A DNA stretch of 64,000 bases, taken from Silene latifolia (Eukaryota > Streptophyta > Magnoliopsida > Caryophyllales > Caryophyllaceae). The stretch is from positions 10,246,001-10,310,000 of the forward strand of contig NC_133526.1 in assembly GCF_048544455.1 (NCBI RefSeq), given 5' to 3'. The notes under the pieces were generated by a model. The model was given only the letters and a program-made list of their open reading frames with translations. It made no database searches and was not told the DNA's origin. This document shows, piece after piece, positions 11,493-22,320 of the stretch. Both the position numbers and the translations under genes were made by a program. Each line of letters starts with the position of its first letter. Position 1 is the first letter of the stretch.

Positions 11493-12536
11493 TCAATACT
11501 ATATATTAATTCCAGAAACCAAGGGACTTCCATGTAATTAAATAAATCTATACACATTAATTATACTATATAGTTTTAAATTGCTAGCACCGTGTGATGG
11601 ACCTGAACAAGGGACTTCAATGTAAATATTATATATTTTTGGTTAAAAGTATAAATTTAGAAAATATTAGAATATGACGAGTTTCCTTAAATAAACGGGT
11701 CCCACTTATGGTATTAATTAGTACTCCGTATATAAATATGTTAATTATTTAACATACATAAATATAATATAAGTATATGTTATATTTTGGAAACTATTTA
11801 AAGGTAAGTAAATCAATTCAGATTTCCAAAAAATATAATATTCCATAATTCATTAGATTTGTAATTTAATTAATAAATAATAATGATTGCTCTTAAATAA
11901 TATTCTAATTTAATATTCCAGATTTATTTAAATATATAATTCTAATACAACTAGATAATCAACTATTATGATAGTAACCTTCCATGTGAGTAGTAAAAGC
12001 AACAATTATATATAGCAACGGGAGTAGTGAAAGTCATACTACAAAGAATCTTAGTAGTGAAATTAACAATAATAAATGCAGAAGTAGTGATAGAAAAAAT
12101 AATGATGGCGGGAGAAGTGAAAGTAATAGTAGTCCTAACACATTTAATGAAAGTAACAGTAAGAACAACAGAAAGAGTATGAAAAATTAACTAACAATTC
12201 GATTTTAAGAAAATATTAATTTATTTAAATATACGAGCTTGACAAAACTAACGGGTTAACGGTAAAAAAATAGCGAATATTAAAACAAACAACGATAATC
12301 AAGAAGTAGTGAACGTAATAGTATTAACAGGGGATGTAGTGAAAGTAATAATATTTAACAGCGGGAGATGTGAACGTGTCTCATAATTTGTTGATTAATT
12401 TTACCTCTCATCATAATTTTAATATATAAATTGTAAATATATGTGTTAACCAAATTTATAGAAATTATATTTCATAGAAAATAAAATTTAAATGTTAAAT
12501 AAAGGTAGCCCAGGCGTAGCCGGGCACCAAACCTAG
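11493..12536 (+). mobile_element. Non-autonomous Helitron nested in the outer Helitron
   Basis: Starts TCAATACTATATATTAATTC and ends with the hairpin GCCCAGGCGTAGCCGGGC, ACCAAAC and CTAG at 12536, between A and T. It belongs to the same family as its host but is inverted. The joined flanks (GAGTCA|TTACTATCATAT) match the uninterrupted sequence GAGTGATTACTATTATAT near 21816-21833, so the boundaries are confirmed by an empty site. Confidence 0.92.
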
Positions 12537-13138
12537 TTACTATCATATAACTATATCCAATGTTACTACAATTATTTTCTTTACTGGCGAAATTACCTTT
12601 ACTACTTAGGCATGCAATTTTAAGAGGGTTATTGTATATTTATATAAATATATTACATATATGCATTAAATCAAATCGAAAGAATTATGCAATATTATAT
12701 ATTATGGAATCTAACTTGAATTATTATAACCTACTTGTATTATATTTTTGTATGTTAAATAATTAACATCTCTATACATCTAATAAACTATAAAATTTAA
12801 TAAAATTGCATAGATTTTAAATTTAATATATAATTTTATGATGATGATAATTAATACCATAAGTGTGGATGTTTATACTAATTATTTATTTTATTTTAAG
12901 GAAATTGACCATATTCTAGTCTTCTATAAATATTTAGGAAAATTACCAAACATCTTTTTTCTTTTAGTTTTCTTGAAATTAACCATCTTAATTAATTATT
13001 TTACTTTAAGGAAATTGATCATGTTAATTAATTATTTTATTTTAAGGAAATTGACCATGTTTTAGTCTGTTACAAATATTTAGGAAAATTACCAAGCTTG
13101 TATATAATTTAAATTTGAAAAACCCAAATTTAAAGGGT

Positions 13139-13535
13139 TTTCTAACGTGTGCCCTTAGGGCACACATTAATAAACCAAATATGAAAAGATCTACAACATA
13201 TCCTCATGATAAATGCAATTATAAACTTAGTTTGACCATAATTAGTGAGAATATCCTATGAATTTTTCCATATTAATAATATGGAAAGATTCCATATTAA
13301 TAATATGGAAAGATTCATAGGATATTCTAACGTGTGCCCTTAGGGCACACATTAATAAACCAAATATGGAAAGATTCATAGGATATTCTCACTAATTATG
13401 GTAAAACTAAGTTTATAATTGCATTTATCATGAGGATATGTTGTAGATCTTTCCATATTTGGTTTATTTTTTTTTTTGAGGGGGCATATTTGGTTTATTA
13501 ATGTGTGCCTTAAGGCACACATTAAAAAAATTCAA
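13139..13535. repeat. Palindromic foldback element with GTGTGCCCTTAGGGCACAC ends
   Basis: Several copies of GTGTGCCCTTAGGGCACAC (near 13147, 13333 and, as TGTGTGCCTTAAGGCACACA, 13502) bound a long imperfect palindrome: the sequence reading out from 13160 recurs inverted up to about 13480. It looks like one foldback MITE inserted into, or duplicated inside, another. A smaller relative is at 44617-44735. Confidence 0.75.
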
Positions 13536-13604
13536 TTTATTTTTAACCAAAACTAAATAATATTTGCATTTAGATCCCTTAATTGGGTCCATCACACCGT
13601 GTTA

Positions 13605-14093
13605 GAGCAAGTACAATGGTTTAACTTAGGGACTTGCTTGCAATTTCTTAAAATTGCAAGCTAGTGGCTAAACCATTGGAGATAGCAAAGTAGGATTGCT
13701 TAGGTTGAGCAACTAGCTTCATTAGGCTAGTAGCTTAAGTGGTCCCACTAAAAAAAAATAACCAATAAAAAATTAGTTGGCGTCAATCAAGTTAGTATAA
13801 ACAAAGCTAAACCATTGTACAAGCACCAATTCTTATTTCAGACCAAGGTATCCGTCTTATTAATAAGACGGATACCATATTCTCTCACAAAATACCCATT
13901 TAGGGTGAGTGGAGAAGCACATGGGAGGTCCCACCTTTGTCCCCTCTACCCATTTCCTCTCACACAACAATCCGTCTTAAAATCCGACCCGTTTTAAGCA
14001 AGACTTACTCTTGTACAAGTTTGGTAGTTGTAGCTTAACATTTGATGTGGCAAAGGTAAGCTAGTTGCAACTAGCTTACCATTGGACTTGCTC
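13605..14093. mobile_element. Tourist-like MITE (PIF/Harbinger type) with nested MITE
   Basis: Inverted ends GAGCAAGTACAATGG and CCATTGGACTTGCTC are flanked by TTA on both sides (13602-13604, 14094-14096), the Harbinger target preference. The interior has TTGCAAGCTAGT-type repeats and a 187-bp MULE-type MITE at 13824-14010. Confidence 0.9.
13824..14010. mobile_element. MULE-type MITE, CCGTCTTA variant
   Basis: 187 bp, flanked by an exact 9-bp duplication TTGTACAAG (13815-13823, 14011-14019). It holds the palindrome GGTATCCGTC-TTATTAATAA-GACGGATACC and further TAAGACGG-like words towards the other end. The same architecture occurs at 34529-34716 and 58072-58268. Confidence 0.9.
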
Positions 14094-14192
14094 TTAGTGA
14101 TTTAAAACTATATAGGATAATTAATTGTATAACTTTCTTTAATTACATTGAAGTCCATTGATTTCTGGATTTAATGGAGTATATAGTATTGA

Positions 14193-14674
14193 TAACCTGA
14201 AACTATCTTCAAATATTCGACTTAATTGATTCGCATTCGACTTGAAAAACTACAAACCAATTAGATCGGCTAATCAAAATCAAAATGAACCGGAACGAAA
14301 TTGAACTCAAAATAAAATTAAGGTGTTTGTGAATTTGCGTCAAAAACAGCTTTTGATTGGAGGCCTAAAATTGGTTTTTTACTCTAACCGGACTAAGCTA
14401 AGACAAAGAAGAATAAAAAAAAGCCTCGAAAGATCAAAGTAAGAGCGAAACGGCAGTAGAACCCGTGAGTCGCACGTATTGGTGGCTTGGTGCTGAGTGG
14501 AGTCAATCTCATGCGTATACTTGACCTTTATAATTGGACGTTTTCTCAGTGCTCTAGTCTCGTAGTGTTTGACTATTTGACTTAAGACAAGACTTTGATT
14601 TCTTTTGGTTATTACTTCTAGTAATTACGTATGGTTTGGTTTTACGTATGATTTGGTTATGGTTTGGTAAATTC
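14193..14674. other. Intergenic stretch, nothing recognised
   Basis: AT-rich with no open frame of note and no repeat that I could bound. Confidence 0.4.
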
Positions 14675-14677
14675 TTA

Positions 14678-15056
14678 GGCCATGTTCTTTTGAATTTAAA
14701 GTCACTTAATTTAAGTTCACTTCAGATCCTATAAATTCAATTCAGTTCAGTTTAGATCCTATAAGTTCTGTTCGATTCGATTGATTCGAATCCTATAAGT
14801 TGATTCATTCGAGATCTTATAAGTTGATTCGATTCGGTTCGAATCCTATACCTCACTTAATTTAAGTTGATTCGAATCCTATAAGTTCGATTCGATTGAT
14901 TCGATTCGAGATCCTATAAGTTGATTCGAATCTTATAAGTTCGATTCGATTGATTCTATAAGTTGATTCGATTCGAATCATATAAGTTCGATTCGATTCG
15001 ATCCTATAAGTTGATTCGATTCGGATCGATTAGTTTCAGTCCAAAAGAACAGGGCC
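14678..15056. mobile_element. Tourist-like element filled with GATTCGATTC repeats (copy A)
   Basis: Ends GGCCATGTTCTTTTG and CCAAAAGAACAGGGCC are inverted repeats flanked by TTA on each side. Between them lie degenerate units such as CCTATAAGTTCGATTCGATT. Confidence 0.85.
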
Positions 15057-15234
15057 TTACTCCCTTCTATCCCCTCTTTTCTTTTTTTGGAAGGTTTTGT
15101 GTGGTCCAAAATCAATTGTATGTGGGGTATAGTGTTTTGTATGGTCCAAAATTTTTTTTTTTTTATTTTTTGTGCAAAATGAAAGGGGAATAAATAAGTG
15201 AGGAAGGAAGTATTTTCTAACGACGTAAAAAATG

Positions 15235-16015
15235 GGCTAATGTGGTATTGATAGATATGTTAAGGCATAAATTCTTGAATTTTTTTTCCAAAATGGAGTT
15301 TAATAACAAACAATTTAACAAAATGGGCGACTTTGAAACTAATTACCAAAAATGGGTCCACGTAGGCTTGGTTTTGGCGATGCTAAGGTCGGGATTAAGG
15401 CCCTGTTCTTTTGGACTTAAAGTCACTTAATATAAGTTCACCTCAGATCCTATAAGTTCAGTTCAGATCCTATAAGTTCAGTTCAGATTCTATAAGTTCA
15501 GTTCAGTTCAAATCCTATAAGTTCGATTCGATTCGAGATCTTATAAGTTCGATTCGAGATCCTATAAGTTCGATTCGATTCGATTCGAGATCCAAGTTCG
15601 ATTCGAGATCCTATACCTCACTTAATTTAAGTTCGATTTAGATCCTATAAGTTCGATTGATTGATTCGATTCGAGATCCTATAAGTTGATTCGATCCTAT
15701 AAGTTGATTCGATTCGAGATCCTATAAGTTCGATTCGATTCGAGATCCAATAAGTTCGATTCGAGATCCTATAAGTTAAGTTAAGTTGATTCGAGATCCT
15801 ATAAGTTCGATTCGATTCGAGATCAGACAAGTTTCAGTCCAAAAGAACAAGGCCTTAGGTCGCTCAACGGGAGAGCGACTTGAGGTCAAACCGCCGTGCG
15901 GTTGAGCGACTTAGCAGAAAAAAAAATACAGAAGGAGAAGTTGATAGGAATCGAACCTGCAATCTAAATTCATATACTTCACACCCCCTAACCATAATGC
16001 CCAGCATAATGTATT
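15235..16015 (-). repeat. tRNA-headed repeat unit, left copy (minus), split by copy B
   Basis: On the minus strand this has a tRNA-like head (TATGGTTAGGGGG; GCAGGTTCGATTCC, about 15945-16010), a T-rich stretch near 15915-15950, a body with GTCGCTC...GAGCGACTT, a GTGGACCCATTTTTGGTAAT block and an AT-rich end. It matches, inverted, the unit at 17545-17930. A Tourist-like element (15399-15854) interrupts it. It may be a SINE with an unusual body; the ends are approximate. Confidence 0.55.
15399..15854. mobile_element. Tourist-like element filled with GATTCGATTC repeats (copy B)
   Basis: Ends GGCCCTGTTCTTTTGGACT and AGTCCAAAAGAACAAGGCC, with TAA on the left and TTA on the right. The interior has the same CCTATAAGTTCGATTCGA units as copy A. 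Confidence 0.83.
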
Positions 16016-16110
16016 GACTAATTATGATAATTAGGCCCTGTTATTTTGGACTTAAAGTCACTTAATTTAAGTTCACTTCAGATCCTATAAGTTCAGTTCA
16101 GATCGTATAA

Positions 16111-16599
16111 GGCCTTGTTCTTTTGGACTTAATTTCAGTTCTAATAAGTTGATTCGATTGATTCACTCCATTGATTCGATTCGATTGATTGACTCAATTG
16201 ATTCGATTGATTCGATTCAAATCGATTGAATCGATTCGATTCGATTCATATTAGTTTATTTCAACATTACTATTATTATTCTTATTGATATCGTTATTAT
16301 TTTTATATTAATGTATTTACTATTGTTATTATTATTATTATTATTATTATTTTTATATTTATTATATTACTATTATATATATTAATAATTAATTCGTATT
16401 GTTTATATTATTATATTTATATTTAATACATTTATTATTATTATCATTATATTATTATATTTATTATTTTATTAATATATTTATTATTATTAATATTATT
16501 CATAACATATTTATTATTATTATTATTATATTAATAAGTTATTATTTAATATTTATTATTTTATTAATATACTCATTATTATTAATATTATTAATCACA

Positions 16600-16630
<31 letters not shown>

Positions 16631-16773
16631 ATTTAATATTATTATGTTAATAAGTTATTATATTAGACCTATTATTATTATTATTATTATTATATTATTA
16701 TTATTTATTTTTTAGTTATTATTATTAATATATTATATTATTTTTAATAATGTTATCATTTATATTACTAATA

Positions 16774-16804
<31 letters not shown>

Positions 16805-16950
16805 CTTATTATTATATTAATACTTTACTTTTTATATATCTTATTAGATTATTATTATTAGATTATATTAATATATTATTATTATTAATCGATAATATTA
16901 TAATAATATTTATTATTATTATTGGTATTATTTTTATTATAATATTTATT

Positions 16951-17045
<95 letters not shown>

Positions 17046-17161
17046 CTTTTTATTATTATTTCATTCGATTCGATTCGAATCGATTCGATTCATTTCGATT
17101 AAGTTCACTCCATTAAGTTGATTGATTCGATTGAGACAATTTCGATCCAAAAGAACAGGCC
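16111..17161. mobile_element. Tourist-like element (inner) carrying a TTA microsatellite
   Basis: Starts GGCCTTGTTCTTTTGGACT and ends AAAAGAACAGGCC, with TAA on both sides (16108-16110, 17162-17164). Most of its interior is the microsatellite at 16262-17050. Confidence 0.85.
16262..17050. repeat. (TTA/ATT)n microsatellite, about 0.8 kb
   Basis: Interrupted trinucleotide repeat of T, T and A. It is purest from about 16960 to 17047, where ATT runs almost unbroken. Long open frames here simply encode Ile, Leu and Tyr repeats and are not genes. Confidence 0.97.
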
Positions 17162-17544
17162 TAAGTTGATTGATTCGAGATCCTATAAGTTAAGTTCATT
17201 TAAGATCTTATAAGTTCGATTCGAATCCTATAAGTTGATTCGAGATCTTATACCTCACTTAATTTAAGTTCACTTCGATCCTATAAGTTGATTCGATTGA
17301 TTTAGATCCTATAAGTTGATTCGATTCTATAAGTTCGATTCGATTCGATTCAGATTCTATAAGTTCGATTCGATTCGAATCCTATAAGTTGGTTCGAGAT
17401 CCTATAAGTTGATTCGATTCGATCGTTAGTTTGAGTCCAAAAGAATAGGGCCTTCAAATACATATTTAATGCTAAGAGTATTTAATAGCTGTTTGGGATT
17501 TGAATAATAATTACTAATTATAAAGTTTAAGCACTTAACTTTGA

Positions 17545-17930
17545 CATGTTAATTTGCTTGTACTAGTGGTTAGCTTCTACAAGATAAGTGTTTGTTTTGT
17601 TGAAGATTATGGGTTCGATTCCGCTTAACAGCTTTTTTTTTTTTTTTTTTTTGGCATTGACCCAAGTCGCTGTGGGGGAAGGCGATTTGAGCTGAAATCG
17701 CTGACTCCCTAAGCGACTTGCCTTGAAGTAGCATACTAAGGTTTGGGTGGACTTTAAGTGACACTTTGAGTAAGGTCGTTGAGCGGGAGAGCGACTTGAA
17801 TCCGAGCCTCGCTTCGGTGATGACGTGGACCCATTTTGGGTAAATACTTTCAAACTCAACTTATTTCGTTAATTTGTTTGTGTTTGACCCCATATTTGAA
17901 AAAAATTCTAAATTCTTGTTTGTGACGAAC
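17545..17930 (+). repeat. tRNA-headed repeat unit, right copy (plus)
   Basis: A tRNA-like head with TAGTGGTTAGC (A-box region) and GGGTTCGATTCC (B-box) at about 17560-17623, directly followed by a T run (17632-17652), then GTCGCT-rich sequence, GAGCGGGAGAGCGACTTGA and GTGGACCCATTTTGGGTAA. It is an inverted partner of 15235-16015. A run of T immediately after a tRNA-like head would be expected to stop Pol III, which is odd for a SINE with more body beyond it. Confidence 0.55.
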
Positions 17931-17943
17931 ATATAGTCAAATA

Positions 17944-17973
17944 CTCCCTCTGGCTTTTAATTTTCTTCCCGTT
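17944..17973. mobile_element. Stowaway-like MITE end, cut by the assembly gap
   Basis: TA followed by CTCCCTCTGGCTTTTAATTT looks like a Stowaway terminus; the rest is lost in the run of N. Confidence 0.5.
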
Positions 17974-18471
17974 NNNNNNNNNNNNNNNNNNNNNNNNNNN
18001 NNNNNNNNNNNNNNNNNNNNNNNNNNNNNNNNNNNNNNNNNNNNNNNNNNNNNNNNNNNNNNNNNNNNNNNNNNNNNNNNNNNNNNNNNNNNNNNNNNNN
18101 NNNNNNNNNNNNNNNNNNNNNNNNNNNNNNNNNNNNNNNNNNNNNNNNNNNNNNNNNNNNNNNNNNNNNNNNNNNNNNNNNNNNNNNNNNNNNNNNNNNN
18201 NNNNNNNNNNNNNNNNNNNNNNNNNNNNNNNNNNNNNNNNNNNNNNNNNNNNNNNNNNNNNNNNNNNNNNNNNNNNNNNNNNNNNNNNNNNNNNNNNNNN
18301 NNNNNNNNNNNNNNNNNNNNNNNNNNNNNNNNNNNNNNNNNNNNNNNNNNNNNNNNNNNNNNNNNNNNNNNNNNNNNNNNNNNNNNNNNNNNNNNNNNNN
18401 NNNNNNNNNNNNNNNNNNNNNNNNNNNNNNNNNNNNNNNNNNNNNNNNNNNNNNNNNNNNNNNNNNNNNNN
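17974..18471. other. Assembly gap (498 N)
   Basis: Unknown bases. The left end of the following LTR-like element and the right end of the preceding MITE fall in it. Confidence 1.
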
Positions 18472-19570
18472 TTAAGTAGTATAATTAGGTGTCGAACACG
18501 AAGATGGCGGGGGTTAGATACTTGGTTTGTTTAAGTCTTTAGTTTAGTCAAACAAAATAAGATGTTGATTTATCTAAAACTAAGATGCAAACAAGTTAAA
18601 TTAAACTAAATGGGATTGTATTCAATTGATGGAAGGCTAAGGTCTTTGGGTTCACAAAGGGCAATTAGGGGGGAGAAACAAGGTCTAACAAGAAAAGGGT
18701 AATAATAGTGGTCAAGGGTTTAAGACTAATTTCTTAGTCACCTTAAGCTCCTCAATAAGTTGTCACTTGATCGAGATGAACTAGCTACAAATAAAGCATT
18801 AAGACTACCCAATAGCATGAGCACCAAGACGGATCGAATGCATCAAAGAGATGTTCTAACTTTCATTAAAACTCATCGATAAGCACTTCTAAAACTATCT
18901 AATAGCACAATGCACCAAGGTAAGCCAAACATGTTAATAAAATGTCCAATTTTCATTGAGGCATTTCCACAAACACTTCAAATGCATTAAGAGTAGAAAC
19001 CAAATAATCACCCAATTCAAAAGGTTAACAACCCAAATTCATCCCCTTAATTACCCAAATTCCCCCTATGACCTTAGATAAAACTACTCACACATGTTCA
19101 TGGGTGAGAAATTAACAACAAATTGCAACAATAAACAAGTAAACATTGTAAACATGATAAAGATGGGAACTTTGAATGAATAACAATTAACCAACATAAG
19201 AAATGTAAACAAATGAAAATAATGTAAACAAAAGATGAGAATTGTACCAACAAAGAGGAAAGTAACAATCTTGGACAATAATGGAAGAATGAATTTCTTC
19301 TAATCTTCAAATACAACCCAAAATACTAATTGTATACTAGTGAGAGATGAAGAACTTGCATAAACAAAGGAAGAATTTAACTAATAATTAAAGAAAGATT
19401 GCAAATTTTATTGAATGAAAAAGAGAGAGTAAATATTAGGGTTCTACAATTGTTGAGAGAAAGATAAACTAATCTAATTTTCTATCTAATGTCTAAGGGT
19501 AGTGTCTAATGTAAGGTAGTGTCTTTATATACTACTCCTACTAATTACTACTACTAACAATAATAATAAT

Positions 19571-19602
<32 letters not shown>

Positions 19603-21116
19603 GTTAATAATAATCTTAATAAAAGTCAATCTAATTGACACATTGACCTCACAAACTAAAGACACGGTTCATCAACAATTGAAAAGGGGGAAGAAACCAA
19701 AGACGCACAAACGCAAAGAATGGGAGCTTCGCCCGGCTACACCGCGGTCAAGGTGAGTCTTGGCAGCTAGCGTGTTTGAAGAAAGGGGTTGAATTAAATG
19801 GGGTGAAGTCTATGCTATACTGTCGCCGGGCAACCGTAGAGAGCAAAGAGAGATTATGCGAGATGAGGATTTGGGGTGTTGCGTGCCGGTAGGCCGGCTG
19901 CCGGTGGCTCTGACCGGTAGCGAGTCTTCAACAAAAGGAGGAAAAATTGATGTTGTGGCTACCGGTTGAAGGAGTCGGCTGCCGGGGTACCGGCATGGAG
20001 CAGCATTGACTTCAAATTGACCCGGTTTCGATTTCGACTTTGAATAATTCAGTGATGGTGCCAATGGTGGAGATGGATTAATGGGCTGTTGTTGTTGGTT
20101 GTTGTCGATGTTGTTGATTGGAGTGGTGATGATGAACAATGACGGTGGAGGCTGGCCTGGTGGCTGCTGATGAACAAATTGATGTGTATGAATGGTGACG
20201 AAATGGTGATGCAGGTGTTTGCGGGTTGTTTGATGCAGGAATGGTGTTGATTGATGATGTCGTGGTGGTTTGAAGGTTGTCGTTGAGTTGGTGATGATGA
20301 TAAATTGCAGGGCAGGTGAGTTGAGGATGTTTAATGGCGGCAGAGTGGGTTCAGCCATGGTGCCTGCTCGTTGTGTATTTGTGGTGAGGGAGTCGGGTTT
20401 GCTGCTTGTTGGTGACGAATAAGGTGAGGAATGGAGGTGCGGGTTTAATGGTGGAGATGCAGATTGCTGGTGGCCGATGCATGGTGAATTGTTGATGAGG
20501 TACGGGGCAAATGATGGTGATGAGGTTTGTTAATGGAGGTGGAAGTGAATGAAAATGGTGGTTGAGTAATGAGGGGGCAGGTGGAGTTGTCGTGCTGCCA
20601 TGGTGTTACAGGTGGGTTGATGATGATCTCAACTCGTGTTTTAATTCCGAGTTCGGAATTGATAATGGAGGTGATGATGGAATGGGGAGCCATGGTGTTG
20701 GAGAGCACGAGATGAATGAAGGAGGGAGGAGTAGTTTGCCAAAGGTCAACCCTTTGACTTTATCAAAATTGACTTCTCACGTTTGATCAATGCAAAACCC
20801 GTCTTTATTTGTTTAGCACTCGATTTCCGTCCACTCGACTCCTACAAATAAGTAAACAAACAAAAGCAAGGCATTATTTATATAACATTTATGGTAAAAC
20901 TAATACATTAATAAATATATATATTTATTCGCGATAAATAAAATTGAATTATTAAATATTAATATTATTAAGATCCGACTAATTATTAAATATAACTAAT
21001 GCGGCGAATTATTATAAATTAATTAATAGAATGAGCTATTAAACAATTAAGCACACAAAATCGAGTCGGAATAAGCTATAAATGCGGGGTAAAAGCTACC
21101 AAAATACTACTCATCA
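18472..21116 (+). mobile_element. LTR-like fossil (TGATA...CA family), left end in gap
   Basis: Shares the GTCGAACACGAAG-type motif near its start and the end sequence (GGGGTAAAAG... then CTCATCA) with the solo LTRs at 4180 and 37889. The right end is CA at 21116, followed by ATAAC, a possible 5-bp target copy whose partner would lie in the gap. The interior has a GATGGTGATG-rich region (20040-20700) whose open frames are Pro/His/Thr repeats and not convincing genes, and a TAA microsatellite near 19555. It is old and too incomplete to judge as solo or full. Confidence 0.6.
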
Positions 21117-21482
21117 ATAACCTACTCATTTACTTATTAGTTCGCCGAATTACTCATTAACCCACCAAACAGTATACGAAACTAACTAAAAGTTCATCAA
21201 ATCTCCATCATCATGTCATGAATGATAACAGATGTTTTTAATAGTAGTTCGTGCCTTTTAAAAGTGATTTGTGATGTTTCTCATATAGGATGATGATACA
21301 ATATTAATAAGTTAGAATAAAGGTCAAATTACGGTTGTTTGATAGTGATAAAGTTAATGGAGAGTTAAATGAGGTCATGATGAAGAAATAAGTACGAAGT
21401 TTAGGGGTACAATATAGAATGTAAAAAAAGGAGGGGTACAACATAGAAAACCGAAAAACTCAGGGGTACACCGTAGAATATC
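21117..21482. other. Intergenic, short AGGGGTACA repeats
   Basis: Contains three spaced copies of a GGGGTACA(A/C) motif (21409-21470). No gene was seen. Confidence 0.4.
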
Positions 21483-22320
21483 CTATTTATAATTAATATA
21501 TTTTTTCTATGACATATCTTAAAATTACGATGAAATAAATTACGAGACAAATTCACTACTCCCGCTATTAATATTTTACTTACATCGATTTGTTAGCTAA
21601 TTGTTCATATATACATTCTTTTGTTGTTAGTATTGTTACTTTTATTACATTCGTTATTACTACTGTTACTTTCACTACTCTCGCCGTAATTATTGTTACT
21701 TTCACTACTGCCACATTAATATTGATAATTTCATTACTCCCGTTGTTACTTCTATTACTTTCACTACTTTCGTTCGCTGCTGCTAATATTGTTACTTTGA
21801 CTATTCAAATGATGAGTGATTACTATTATATTACTATATCCAATATTACTACAATTCTTTTCACTACTAACAGAATTATTTTTACTATTTAGGCATGTAA
21901 TTTTAAGAGGCTTATATATTTATATAAATATATTATTTATATGCATTAAATCGAATCAAAATAATTATGGAATATTATATTTTTTATGGAAATCTAGCTT
22001 GATTTATTTACTTTTAATACTTTCCAAAATATAACATATATTATATTTGTGTATGTTCAATAATTAACATCTTTATACTAATTAATATCATAAGTGCAGC
22101 ATGTTTATCTTAAGGAAAATAACCATATTCTGGTGTTCTCTAAATTTATACTTCAACCAAAAATATGTAATATTTACATTTAAGTCCCTTCGTCAGGTTT
22201 ATCACACAGCGCTATCGATTAAAAGTTAAAACTATATAGTATAATTAATTTGTATAGATCTATTTAATTACATTGAAGTCCCTTGTTTTCCAGATTATAT
22301 ATATACTTATATAGTATTGA
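21483..22320 (-). mobile_element. Helitron, 3'-truncated relative of the 11051-14192 element
   Basis: The minus-strand 5' end TCAATACTATATAAGTAT is at 22320. The body is collinear with the outer Helitron at 11.1-14.2 kb but lacks the second Helitron, the Tourist-like MITE and the 3' hairpin/CTAG end. It therefore serves as an internal empty-site reference. Confidence 0.85.

Larger units (their letters stand above)
11051..14192 (-). mobile_element. Non-autonomous Helitron (outer), minus strand
   Basis: On the minus strand it starts TCAATACTATATACTCC at 14192 and ends with a GC-rich hairpin (GCCCGGGCTAAGTCGGGC), seven bases and CTAG at 11051, inserted between A and T. No target duplication is expected and none is seen. 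There is no Rep/helicase coding region. The body has many CACTACTCCCGC/GTTACTTTCACTAC words. It contains a second Helitron (11493-12536), a foldback element (13139-13535) and a Tourist-like MITE (13605-14093). The related copy at 21483-22320 gives empty sites for two of these. Confidence 0.87.
16034..17449. mobile_element. Tourist-like element (copy C, outer) with nested copy
   Basis: Starts GGCCCTGTTATTTTGGACT after TTA and ends AGTCCAAAAGAATAGGGCC before TTC. The same family member at 16111-17161 is inserted within it. Confidence 0.8.

Noticed and set aside
16399-17121. Two long open frames of Ile, Leu and Tyr
   Set aside because: They are translations of the TTA microsatellite and have no protein character.
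19810-20358. 182-codon open frame rich in Pro, His and Thr (minus strand)
   Set aside because: It comes from a GATGGTGATG-rich tract inside an LTR-like block; no domain or conserved motif was seen.
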